Assembly: GCF_013177735.1 (NCBI RefSeq)
Contig: NZ_WOEZ01000210.1
Coordinates: forward strand, 124,001 to 188,000
Direction: 5' to 3'
Origin: Paraburkholderia elongata
GTDB lineage: Bacteria > Pseudomonadota > Gammaproteobacteria > Burkholderiales > Burkholderiaceae
DNA length: 64,000 bases
In this document: piece after piece, positions 34,363-42,910 of the stretch
Numbering within the stretch: position 1 is the first letter of the stretch
Layout of the letters: every line of letters begins with the position of its first letter
Notes under the pieces: generated by a model
Database searches by the model: none
Seen by the model: only the letters and a program-made list of their open reading frames with translations
What the model was told of the DNA's origin: nothing
Program-made: the position numbers and the translations under genes

Positions 34363-34452
34363 GCACTTGAGTACCCGCCCAGCACGAATCGATTCCGTAG
34401 GGCATCATTCGCACGATCAATCATCAGATTTAACCTGCTAGACAGAACATTC

Positions 34453-35874
34453 ATGAAAACACTATTTTTGCAGGCGCCGTCGTACGACGGCTTCGACGGT
34501 GGCGCGGGGTCGCGCTATCAGGCCAAGCGTGAAGTGCGCTCGTTCTGGTATCCGACGTGGCTCGCGCAGCCCGCCGCGCTCATCCCCGATAGCCGCGTAC
34601 TCGACGCCCCCGCCGACGGTCTGTCCGTCGACGCATCGCTCGATATCGCCCAGCAATACGACCAGGTGATCATCCACACTAGCACGCCGTCCTTTCCCAC
34701 CGACGCCCTGTTTGCCGAAGACCTGAAGAAGCGCAAGCCTGCGGTGCTGATCGGCATGGTCGGCGCGAAGGTCGCGGTCGATCCGCACAATTCGCTGACC
34801 GCCAGCGAGGCGATCGATTTCGTCTGCCGTGAAGAATTCGACTTCACCTGCCAGGAAGTCGCCGAGGGCAAGCCGTTCGCCGGGATCAAGGGCCTGAGCT
34901 ATCGCGCCGCCGACGGTTCGATCGAGCACAACGAAGCGCGCCCGATTCTCGAGAACATGGACGAGCTGCCGTTCGTGGCGCCGGTGTACAAGCGCGATCT
35001 GACGATCAACAACTATTTCATCGGCTACCTGAAGCACCCGTACGTGTCGATCTACACGGGCCGGGGCTGCCGCTCGAAATGCACGTTCTGCCTGTGGCCG
35101 CAAACGGTGGGCGGGCATCGCTACCGCACGCGTTCGGTCGAGAACGTGCTGGAAGAAGTGAAGTGGATTCGCGACAACATGCCTGAAGTCAAGGAGATCA
35201 TGTTCGACGACGACACCTTCACCGACTTCAAGCCGCGCGTCGAAGAGATCGCCCGTGGTCTCGGCAAGCTGGGTGTGACGTGGTCATGCAACGCAAAGGC
35301 GAACGTGCCGTACGCGACGCTGAAGATCATGAAGGAAAACGGCCTGCGCCTGCTGCTGGTGGGCTACGAGTCCGGCGACGACCAGATTCTGCTGAACATC
35401 AAGAAGGGCCTGCGCACCGACATCGCGCGCCGTTTCAGCGAAGATTGCCGCAAGCTGGGCATCAAGATTCACGGCACCTTCATTCTTGGGCTGCCCGGCG
35501 AGACGCAGGACACGATCAAGAAGACCATCGAGTACGCGAAAGAAATCAATCCGCATACGATCCAGGTGTCGCTCGCCGCGCCGTACCCCGGCACGACGCT
35601 CTACAACCAGGCGGTCGAGAACGGCTGGCTGGAAGAGAACAAGGTCATCAACCTCGTCAGCAAGTCAGGGGTGCAGCTCGCGGCGATCGGCTATCCGCAT
35701 CTGTCGCGCGACGAGATTTACCACCAGCTCGAAAACTTCTACAAGCGCTTCTATTTCCGTCCGTCGAAGATCTGGGAAATTCTGCGTGAGATGCTCACGA
35801 GCTGGGACATGATGAAACGGCGTCTGCGGGAAGGCGTCGAATTCTTCCGCTTCCTGCGCGCGCACCAAGCGTGA
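34453..35874 (+). CDS. hpnJ: Hopanoid biosynthesis radical SAM protein HpnJ
   Basis: 473 residues. An N-terminal cobalamin-binding-like part (MKTLFLQAPSYDGFDGG) precedes the radical SAM core with GRGCRSKCTFC (CxxxCxxC near residues 206-213). HpnJ catalyses ring contraction of the N-acetylglucosamine/glucosamine group to the cyclitol ether of composite hopanoids. The reading frame ends inside the start of hpnK (TGATG), so the two are coupled. Confidence 0.95.
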   Translation: MKTLFLQAPSYDGFDGGAGSRYQAKREVRSFWYPTWLAQPAALIPDSRVLDAPADGLSVDASLDIAQQYDQVIIHTSTPSFPTDALFAEDLKKRKPAVLIGMVGAKVAVDPHNSLTASEAIDFVCREEFDFTCQEVAEGKPFAGIKGLSYRAADGSIEHNEARPILENMDELPFVAPVYKRDLTINNYFIGYLKHPYVSIYTGRGCRSKCTFCLWPQTVGGHRYRTRSVENVLEEVKWIRDNMPEVKEIMFDDDTFTDFKPRVEEIARGLGKLGVTWSCNAKANVPYATLKIMKENGLRLLLVGYESGDDQILLNIKKGLRTDIARRFSEDCRKLGIKIHGTFILGLPGETQDTIKKTIEYAKEINPHTIQVSLAAPYPGTTLYNQAVENGWLEENKVINLVSKSGVQLAAIGYPHLSRDEIYHQLENFYKRFYFRPSKIWEILREMLTSWDMMKRRLREGVEFFRFLRAHQA

Positions 35875-36746
35875 TGGAGAGCGCATCCGGTGACCGCGCG
35901 CAGCAGCATTCGCACCCGCAGCGCCGGCTGATCATCACGGCTGACGACTTCGGTCTGCATCGGCGTGTCAACGAAGCCGTCGAGCTTGCGTGCAGGCACG
36001 GTGTGCTGACCGCGGCAAGCCTGATGGTCGGCGCGCCCGCCGTACAAGATGCCGTTCAGCGGGCGCGGAATCTTCCCGGCCTGCGGGTCGGCCTGCATCT
36101 GGTGCTGGCGGACGGCGCGGCAACACTGCCGCGCGCCGCGATTCCGGCGCTGGTCGACGCCCAGGGACGCTTCGGCGACAACATGGTGCGTGACGGATTC
36201 CGCTTCTTCTTTTTGCCGCACGTACGCGCGCAACTCGCGATGGAAATCCGCGCACAATTCGATGCTTTCGCGCGAACCGGTTTGCCGCTCGATCACGTCA
36301 ATACGCACAAGCACTTTCACATGCACCCGACGGTGCTCTCGCTGATTCTGAAGATCGGCAAAGAGTACGGCATGCGGGCGATGCGCCTGCCTTGCGAGGC
36401 CGACACGCCTGTGTGGCTCAAACCTTGGGTTGCGCAGATGCGCGCACGGCTCGATCGGGCCAACATTGCGCATAACGACTACGTAGTTGGGATTGCCCGC
36501 ACGGGACAGATGGATGAGAACACGCTGCTTGACGCGATAGCTCGCCTACCTGCCGGCGTCGGCGAAATCTACTGCCACCCTGCCTCGCCGGGAGACGGCG
36601 CGCTCACGGCGGGAATGCAGGCATACCGGCATGCGGACGAACTCGCCGCGCTGCTGTCCCCGCGTGTCGCCGCGGCACTCGACGCCGCGGGCGCCGTGCG
36701 CGGCGGTTTCGCCGACTTGTCCACCGAACGTTTGCAAACGGCATGA
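35874..36746 (+). CDS. hpnK: Hopanoid biosynthesis deacetylase HpnK (YdjC family)
   Basis: 290 residues. The YdjC/ChbG metal site is in ITADDFGLH near the start and HVNTHKHFHMHP in the middle, with a third His in EIYCHPASPGD. HpnK removes the acetyl group from the GlcNAc-hopanoid made by HpnI. The ATG at 35874 overlaps the hpnJ stop; a GTG one codon earlier is possible. The end overlaps hpnL. Confidence 0.93.
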   Translation: MESASGDRAQQHSHPQRRLIITADDFGLHRRVNEAVELACRHGVLTAASLMVGAPAVQDAVQRARNLPGLRVGLHLVLADGAATLPRAAIPALVDAQGRFGDNMVRDGFRFFFLPHVRAQLAMEIRAQFDAFARTGLPLDHVNTHKHFHMHPTVLSLILKIGKEYGMRAMRLPCEADTPVWLKPWVAQMRARLDRANIAHNDYVVGIARTGQMDENTLLDAIARLPAGVGEIYCHPASPGDGALTAGMQAYRHADELAALLSPRVAAALDAAGAVRGGFADLSTERLQTA

Positions 36747-37750
36747 AGTGGCTCAAATGGGCTGGGTTGCCGATCGGCATTGGGGGGCTGCTCGTCCTCG
36801 CTTTGCAGAGTGGCGTCGGCGACGTGATACATGTGATTGGAAGGGCCGGGTTTGTCCTGCTATGGCTCGTGCCGCTGCATGCGTTGCCGTTATTGCTCGA
36901 CGCTCATGCGTGGCGGCTTCTGCTCGACAAGCGGGCGCCGCTCTGGTTTCTATGGTGGGTCGCCACCGTGCGTGAGGCCGTGAGCCGTTTGATGCCGGTT
37001 GCGAGCATTGGCGGCGAAATTGTCGGCATCCGGCTGGCGCGATGGCGCGTCCCCGACACCTGCAGCTTGAGCGCGTCGGTAATCGTCGAGGTACTGGTGA
37101 CGATGGCTGTCCAGTATGCGTTTTCCGCGCTGGGGATTGTGCTGATCGTCGTATCGGCACAGCAGGTCGATGCATTACGGAGCATCGGCGTGGCGTTTCT
37201 GCTATCCATTCCCCTGCCGGTCATGGCGATCGTGGTCGCGCGCCGCGGCGGCATTTTTCAGGCGATTGAGCGCTGGGCAGCGGGCTTACTGGGCCACGCG
37301 CATCCGCTGTTGCGGAGCATCGACGGAAAGCAGCTCGACCTGGAGATCGACGCGTTGATGTCGCGCGGCGGCTTGTTGCTGCGCAGTTTCCTGTGGCAGT
37401 TTGCCGGCTACGCATTGGGGGCGCTCGAGACTTACTGGGCGCTTGCCATGCTTGGGCATCCCGTTTCGTTGAGCGGCGCGCTCGCGATAGAGGCGATTAC
37501 CCAGGCGGTCCGGCATGCGGCTTTTTTCATTCCCGCTGGGCTTGGGGTGCAGGATGCAGCGGTTGTGTTGCTCGCCCAGATGTTCGGTGTCGATCGCGAC
37601 GCCGCGCTTTCGTTAGCGTTGGTGAAGAGAATGCGTGAGGTGGTGTTTGGATGCACGGCGCTTGCTTCGTGGCAATTAGCTGAGATCGTGCGGGAGCGGC
37701 TCGTTCGTTCGCAAGCCGGCACAGCACCGCGTGGGTCGAGTACCCGCTGA
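36743..37750 (+). CDS. hpnL: Hopanoid-associated membrane protein HpnL
   Basis: 335 residues with multiple membrane segments, related to the lysylphosphatidylglycerol-synthase membrane domain family. REAVSRLMPVASIGGEIVG and FFIPAGLGVQDAAVVLLAQ are the conserved loops. The ATG overlaps the hpnK stop by 4 bp. HpnL is thought to take part in transport or membrane placement of hopanoids. No hpnM or hpnN follows; the strand's next gene is a MarR regulator. Confidence 0.9.
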   Translation: MKWLKWAGLPIGIGGLLVLALQSGVGDVIHVIGRAGFVLLWLVPLHALPLLLDAHAWRLLLDKRAPLWFLWWVATVREAVSRLMPVASIGGEIVGIRLARWRVPDTCSLSASVIVEVLVTMAVQYAFSALGIVLIVVSAQQVDALRSIGVAFLLSIPLPVMAIVVARRGGIFQAIERWAAGLLGHAHPLLRSIDGKQLDLEIDALMSRGGLLLRSFLWQFAGYALGALETYWALAMLGHPVSLSGALAIEAITQAVRHAAFFIPAGLGVQDAAVVLLAQMFGVDRDAALSLALVKRMREVVFGCTALASWQLAEIVRERLVRSQAGTAPRGSSTR

Positions 37751-37845
37751 CATTTCCGGCCTGCGGTTCGATGCGGGATTCGACCATGAACAGGTGCTAA
37801 TCGTCACATATCGTGCCGCATAGGTTCACTGGGGTGATATATTAT

Positions 37846-37890
37846 TTGATTATTCAATTACCAAGAAATAGAATATAATTGAATTTTCAA
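37846..37890. promoter_or_regulatory. Tandem TTGA-N4-TCAA operator before MarR gene
   Basis: TTGA-TTAT-TCAA at 37846-37857 and TTGA-ATTT-TCAA at 37879-37890, centres 33 bp apart, in an AT-rich stretch directly before the MarR gene. The arrangement is typical of autoregulation and repeats that at 29343-29388. Confidence 0.65.
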
Positions 37891-37918
37891 GCACATAAAC
37901 TCACGTAAACCCTCAATT

Positions 37919-38389
37919 TTGGCGACGATCGTGAACACTCCCAAGCGACCAGAAGAACTGGAAAAAGCGGTTCCCTTCCTGATGGCACGTGCCACCAGCC
38001 GAATGGGAAACGCGTTCTCGAAGGCACTTAAACCGTTTGGCCTGAACCTCAGCGAGTGGCGGGTCTGTGCCTCGCTTCTGTATGTTCCGGGCCAGACTTT
38101 GTCTGAACTGTCTCTCCATGCATCATCAGATATCTCGGCTCTCTCCAGGATCATTGATCGTCTCGAGGGGCAGGAGTTGGTGCGACGAGAGAGGAGCGAG
38201 ACAGATGGACGGTCGATCAGGGTTGTTCTAACGGAAAGGGGAGAAGAGCTTGCTCTGCGCATCGTCCCTGTCGCAAAGCGCCACGAGTCGGTGGTTCTCT
38301 CTGGCTTTACCGCAGGCGACGTCAAGGTGTTGCGCTCCATGCTGCTCAGGTTGTACGAGAACGCAGGCGCGCTTGACGATCTGCCTTAA
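37919..38389 (+). CDS. MarR family transcriptional regulator
   Basis: 156 residues if the TTG at 37919 is used; a GTG at 37931 is an equally plausible start and neither has a strong ribosome site. The winged helix is QTLSELSLHASSDISALSRI with the wing ERSETDGRSIRVVLTERG. It stands between hpnL and a minus-strand LysR gene, near the hydroxyquinol genes, and is preceded by a tandem operator that is also found before the gamma-resorcylate-type operon. A truncated copy of its 5' end survives at 29419. Confidence 0.9.
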   Translation: MATIVNTPKRPEELEKAVPFLMARATSRMGNAFSKALKPFGLNLSEWRVCASLLYVPGQTLSELSLHASSDISALSRIIDRLEGQELVRRERSETDGRSIRVVLTERGEELALRIVPVAKRHESVVLSGFTAGDVKVLRSMLLRLYENAGALDDLP

Positions 38390-38422
38390 CCTCGCTCAAG
38401 CGGTCAGTTTGTTCGTGCGGAA

Positions 38423-39388
38423 TCATGGGGCCTGGTTTATCTGCAAAGTGCGTGCGCTGAAGGCATTCTTCGGCACTGTGTTCCAGCGAGCTTCCAGATC
38501 CTGTTTCCTGACATGCTCGCTCAATGCATCCGCAAACACGCGAATTTTCGCAGGCTGGTTCCGCCGGCTCTGATATGCGAGGTTTATCGTCAGAGGCGGC
38601 AACTCCCAGTCGCACAACAGCGGAATCAGGCGGCCTGCAACGATATCGTCGTGCACGATGTACAGCGGCTGAATGACGATCCCCAGTCCGGCGCGACCCG
38701 CTGCGCAAATGACCTGCCCTTCGTTCGACTCCAGCGCCGCGCTGACCGGAATGTTGCGTCGTTCCCGGCCTCGCTTCAATTGCAACAGATACGGGTTCAC
38801 CGCGTAGCTATAGACAAGCAAATTATGCTGTGCGATGTCTTCCGGCGTCTCCGGCACGCCGTGCTGCGCCAGATAGGCGGGCGACGCGGCCAGCACGCGG
38901 CGCGTATGCGCGAGCCGCCGCACGGTAATGCCCGAGTCGCCCTCGTGTTCGCGCGTGCGGATCGCGACATCGATGCCCGCCTCGATGAAATTCGGGTAAC
39001 GGTTCGCCGCCGTTATCTGGACAACGAGCTCAGGATAGCGTTGATTGAATTCCGGCAGCCAGGGTGCGATGTGCAACGCCGCGAACGATACCGAACTTGT
39101 CACACGCAAAACGCCCCTTGGCCTCTGGGACATGTCGCTGACTGCGGTATCCGCTTCAGCAAGGTCAGCAAGGATTGACACGCAGCGACGCTGATACTCG
39201 CGCCCTGCATCCGTTAGCCATAGTCGGCGAGTGGTCCGCTCGATGAGCCGCGCTCCCAACCGGTCTTCGAGTGCGCTCAACATACGGCTCGCCGCAGCGT
39301 TTGACATGCCAAGCCGTTCCGCCGCCAGGGACAGGCTGCCGAGGTCCGCCGTCAGCACGAAGAACTCCATTTGCGTGTAGCGATCCAT
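38423..39388 (-). CDS. LysR family transcriptional regulator
   Basis: 321 residues. The N-terminal helix-turn-helix (DLGSLSLAAERLGMSNAAAS, LEDRLGARLIERTTRRLWLT) is followed by a CrgA-type effector domain. It is divergent from the hydroxyquinol dioxygenase gene across 131 bp, the classical position for an activator of that gene pair. It ends 33 bases from the convergent MarR gene. Confidence 0.92.
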   Translation of the reverse strand: MDRYTQMEFFVLTADLGSLSLAAERLGMSNAAASRMLSALEDRLGARLIERTTRRLWLTDAGREYQRRCVSILADLAEADTAVSDMSQRPRGVLRVTSSVSFAALHIAPWLPEFNQRYPELVVQITAANRYPNFIEAGIDVAIRTREHEGDSGITVRRLAHTRRVLAASPAYLAQHGVPETPEDIAQHNLLVYSYAVNPYLLQLKRGRERRNIPVSAALESNEGQVICAAGRAGLGIVIQPLYIVHDDIVAGRLIPLLCDWELPPLTINLAYQSRRNQPAKIRVFADALSEHVRKQDLEARWNTVPKNAFSARTLQINQAP

Positions 39389-39519
39389 GTGACGACTTTT
39401 CCGCTCACTGGAAATATGTTTTCACTATAGCGCATATTTTTCCTCGAAGAACGTCGTTACAGTAGGCAGAGACCCCATCTAAGGGGTGAGGTCAGCAACG
39501 CGGAGTTCAAGGAAAGACC

Positions 39520-40404
39520 ATGCGCAATATCAACGAAGACACCATCACGCAAGCGGTGCTCGCGGCGATGACCGGCTGTACCAACGACAGGCTGCGCACT
39601 GTGATGACGAGCCTCGTCCAGCATTTGCATTCGTTCGCAAGAGACGTGAAACTGACCGAGAGTGAATGGCTGTATGCAATTAACTTTCTCACCGACGTTG
39701 GTCATATCACTGATCAAAAACGTCAGGAGTTCGTACTCCTGTCGGATACGCTCGGTCTGTCGATGCTGGTTACGACACAGAACAACCGCAAGCCGGTCGA
39801 ATGCACGGAAGCAACCGTTCTTGGCCCCTTCTTTGTTTCAGGCGCCCCCGAATACGCGAACGGTGACGATATTTCCAACGGTGCAGCAGGCCTCCCCTGC
39901 TTTGTTACCGGCAGCGTTCGGGGTCTTTCGGGAGAACCTGTAGCCGGGGCAGCAATCGAAGTCTGGCAATCCGATGAAGATGGGTTTTACGACGTACAGT
40001 ATGGAGACCCTCTGGAAGCAAAGGTAGAGTATCAAGCCCGTGGTCGTTTGCAGACGCTGCCTGACGGACTCTTTCATTTCCGCTCGATTCTCGCCGAGGC
40101 TTATCCCATTCCGCACGACGGACCGGTTGGCCGAATGCTCGATGCGCTCGGACGCCATCCGTGGCGCCCAGCCCACCTGCACTTCTGGATCAAGGCGCCA
40201 GGGTATGAGCCGTTGATTACACACGTGTTCCGGAACGGGGACAAGTACCTCGACTCAGACGCCGTATTCGGCGTCCGCTCAACTTTGATCGTTGACTGGA
40301 TCAAGCATTCGCCGGGTGTCGCGCCGGACGGCACTGCGATGGACACCCCGTTTTATACGCTCGACTACGATTTCGTTCTCAACCCTTCGGAGCACGGGTC
40401 ATGA
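39520..40404 (+). CDS. Intradiol dioxygenase, hydroxyquinol 1,2-dioxygenase type
   Basis: 294 residues. An N-terminal helical dimerisation domain precedes the beta-sandwich with Fe(III) ligands Tyr157 (DGFYDVQY), Tyr195 (AEAYPIPHDGP), His219 and His221 (RPAHLHFW). The length, DEDGFYDVQYG and GRLQTLPDGLFHFRS fit hydroxyquinol rather than catechol dioxygenases. It opens hydroxyquinol to maleylacetate, the substrate of the next gene's product 60 bases downstream. AAGGAA precedes the ATG. Confidence 0.92.
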   Translation: MRNINEDTITQAVLAAMTGCTNDRLRTVMTSLVQHLHSFARDVKLTESEWLYAINFLTDVGHITDQKRQEFVLLSDTLGLSMLVTTQNNRKPVECTEATVLGPFFVSGAPEYANGDDISNGAAGLPCFVTGSVRGLSGEPVAGAAIEVWQSDEDGFYDVQYGDPLEAKVEYQARGRLQTLPDGLFHFRSILAEAYPIPHDGPVGRMLDALGRHPWRPAHLHFWIKAPGYEPLITHVFRNGDKYLDSDAVFGVRSTLIVDWIKHSPGVAPDGTAMDTPFYTLDYDFVLNPSEHGS

Positions 40405-40464
40405 ACGTGCATGTCGATACGCAGCACGTGCCAGAGAACGGGCACGCTGAAGAAGGGACCCGCA

Positions 40465-41538
40465 ATGTCAACATCTGAATTCGTCTATAACGGGCGCGGC
40501 ACGCGCGTCGTCTTTGGGAGCGGCTCACGCACCCACATCGAACGTGAATTGCACTCGCTGAACGTACGGCGCGCTCTGGTTCTGTGTAGTCAAGAGCAGC
40601 GCACATTGGGTGTCTCGGTTGCCGACCAACTGGGTGTGCACGCAGCGGGTGTTTTTGATCGCGCTGCCATGCACGTGCCGGTTGAGCTGGTCACGGAAGT
40701 GCGCACGGTTGCCGCGTCGCTGGATGCCGACTGCGTGATCGCCGTGGGCGGCGGCTCCGCAATCGGCCTCGCGAAGGGTCTTGCCCTTGAGACGAGCCTG
40801 CCTATTCTCGCCGTGCCGACCACCTACGCTGGCAGTGAAATGACGCCCATATTCGGGTTGACCGAATCAGGCCTGAAACGGACAGGCACTGATTTGCGTG
40901 TATTACCCAAAACGGTAGTCTACGATCCAGACCTGACCCTGACCCTGCCAGTAAGCATGTCAGTGACAAGCGGCATCAACGCAATTGCACACGCGGCAGA
41001 AGGTCTGTATTCACGTGATGCAAATCCTCTTACCAGCCTTATGGCCGAAGAGGGCATCACGGCGCTCGCGCGCAGCTTACCCCAAATCGTCGCACAGCCC
41101 AACGACCCATCCGCACGCGCCGATGCGCTCTACGGCGCCTGGCTTTGCGGCACAGTGCTCGGAAGCGTCGGCATGGCGTTGCATCACAAGCTATGCCATA
41201 CGCTCGGCGGCAGTTTCAATCTGCCGCACGCACCCACCCATACCATTGTGCTGCCACACGCATTGGCGTACAACGCCGACGCAGTACCCGATGCGGTGAG
41301 ACGGATTGCGCGGGCGATCGGGCACGACAATGCCGCGCAAGGTCTATACGAACTCGCGCGCGCAAACGGTGCGCCCGTCGCGCTGAAGGAGATCGGCATG
41401 CTCGAGGAACAACTCGACCAGGCCGCCGACATTGCATGCAACAACGCTTACTGGAATCCCCGTCCGCTAGAACGCGGAGCGATTCGCGCGTTGCTGCAGC
41501 GGGCATTCGACGGTAGCGCACCAAATGATGGGTTGTAG
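40465..41538 (+). CDS. Maleylacetate reductase
   Basis: 357 residues from the ATG at 40465, with AAGGGA upstream; a longer frame from 40411 is less likely. It belongs to the iron-containing alcohol dehydrogenase family: GGGSAIGLAKG and VPTTYAGSEMTPIFG bind the cofactor, and HHKLCHTLGGSFNLPHAPTH is the maleylacetate reductase form of the metal region. It reduces maleylacetate to 3-oxoadipate with NAD(P)H. With the preceding dioxygenase it forms the lower hydroxyquinol pathway. Confidence 0.93.
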   Translation: MSTSEFVYNGRGTRVVFGSGSRTHIERELHSLNVRRALVLCSQEQRTLGVSVADQLGVHAAGVFDRAAMHVPVELVTEVRTVAASLDADCVIAVGGGSAIGLAKGLALETSLPILAVPTTYAGSEMTPIFGLTESGLKRTGTDLRVLPKTVVYDPDLTLTLPVSMSVTSGINAIAHAAEGLYSRDANPLTSLMAEEGITALARSLPQIVAQPNDPSARADALYGAWLCGTVLGSVGMALHHKLCHTLGGSFNLPHAPTHTIVLPHALAYNADAVPDAVRRIARAIGHDNAAQGLYELARANGAPVALKEIGMLEEQLDQAADIACNNAYWNPRPLERGAIRALLQRAFDGSAPNDGL

Positions 41539-41549
41539 AACGAGTTTTG

Positions 41550-41660
41550 CAAGAAATGTCCGGGCGCGCCGCCCGGCGGAACCTAAGCGTACTGAGCAGC
41601 AACGTGCGCAGGAAACTCGTTCGGCCGTCTTAATTCGGTCCGGAAATTTCGGCGACCAGT
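41550..41660 (+). pseudogene. TetR regulator N-terminal remnant
   Basis: One frame reads RNVRARRPAEPKRTEQQRAQ, ETRSAVL and then drifts to a stop. The intact TetR at 53634 begins SRNVGNKSRPTELKRAEQQR, AQETRSAIL. The helix-turn-helix itself is missing. The two lie at opposite ends of the minus-strand catabolic block. Confidence 0.8.
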
Positions 41661-41771
41661 GATCTATCACCGTCCGATCCGGTGCTGGCTAAAGAATATT
41701 GGTGCACCGTGGAGCAGCTCGTGTTTGGAGCATCAGCACCACGTTAGGCGATCCCCGTTGGCACAACAACA

Positions 41772-42719
41772 TCAGTTGCGTGCCTTGCGCGCTGTCAATG
41801 CCTTACCCGCGCGTGCGCCATTCTCCCTGCCCATTTGCTGACTCACCCAATCGCCAATCGAAACGACGGCGTCCAGGTCAATTCCGGTTTCAATCCCGAG
41901 ACCGTCCAGTAGGTAGAGTAGATCTTCTGTAGCGACATTGCCGGTGGCGCCTTTGGCATAGGGGCAACCGCCCAGTCCACCAACGGACGCGTGGAACATC
42001 GACATTCCGACCTGAAGGGCACCGACGATATTTGCCAAAGCCTGCCCATAAGTGTCATGAAAGTGGCCAGCGAGACACTCCAACGGAAACTCCTTGGAAG
42101 CCGCTTGAACAACTCGCTGAACATGGTGCACCGTGCCCACCCCAATCGTATCGGCAATGTCGATTTCGTCACACCCCAGATCGCGAAAGCGCCTGACCAT
42201 ATCGACGACGGCATCAACGCTCACCCGCCCCTGGTACGGACATCCGAAGGAGCATGAAATGCTGGCGCGCAATCGCAATCCCGCAGCTTTCGCCATACGC
42301 GCCACCGGGGAAAAGCGCTCGAGGGATTCTGTGACAGAACAATTGATGTTGCGAATGGAAAATGCTTCGCTTGCCGCACCGAAGATGACGACCTCGTCGA
42401 CCTTGCTCTCTATCGCGGCCTCAAGCCCTCTCATGTTGGGTGTCAGTGCGGCATACGAGACTCCCGCCTCGCGATCTATCCCAGCCATGACTGCTGCACC
42501 ATCGGCCATTTGCGGAATCCATTTGGGCGACACGAAGGACGCAGCTTCGATTCGTCGTACACCGGCACCAACGAGTCGATTGATCAGTTCAATCTTGGTG
42601 TCGGTTGGTATGAACTTGCTTTCCGCCTGTAGACCGTCCCTCGGACCGACCTCAACAATGCGTACGTGCCGTGGAAGACCTCTATCGATGCCCTCTCTCC
42701 AACGCTCCTGTTGATTCAT
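41772..42719 (-). CDS. Hydroxymethylglutaryl-CoA lyase-like enzyme
   Basis: 315 residues from the ATG at 42719, where GGAG lies six bases upstream; a longer frame to 42878 is not needed. VEVGPRDGLQAESKFI is the DRE-TIM metallolyase start and GGLGGCPYAKGATGNVATED contains the catalytic cysteine loop of HMG-CoA lyases. It cleaves HMG-CoA or a related 3-hydroxy-3-methyl-acyl-CoA by retro-Claisen reaction. It is last in a CoA-linked catabolic block, and the liu genes at 55-62 kb lack their own lyase, so it could serve either. Confidence 0.9.
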   Translation of the reverse strand: MNQQERWREGIDRGLPRHVRIVEVGPRDGLQAESKFIPTDTKIELINRLVGAGVRRIEAASFVSPKWIPQMADGAAVMAGIDREAGVSYAALTPNMRGLEAAIESKVDEVVIFGAASEAFSIRNINCSVTESLERFSPVARMAKAAGLRLRASISCSFGCPYQGRVSVDAVVDMVRRFRDLGCDEIDIADTIGVGTVHHVQRVVQAASKEFPLECLAGHFHDTYGQALANIVGALQVGMSMFHASVGGLGGCPYAKGATGNVATEDLLYLLDGLGIETGIDLDAVVSIGDWVSQQMGRENGARAGKALTARKARN

Positions 42720-42910
42720 TTTGAACTCCATTTTGTGGCCAGGAGCAACACTCGCGACGTGGGCACGATTGCGACACCGCAGAAGCAGCTCCGTGAAAGA
42801 ATGAGACCGCATGCCTGCCACTAGCATGACCGACGGTGCTCGAATTGTGTATGCGTCTCGCCGTTGACGTGTGATCACGCGAATCCAGGCGAGACGCTCG
42901 CCTTCAGCAT

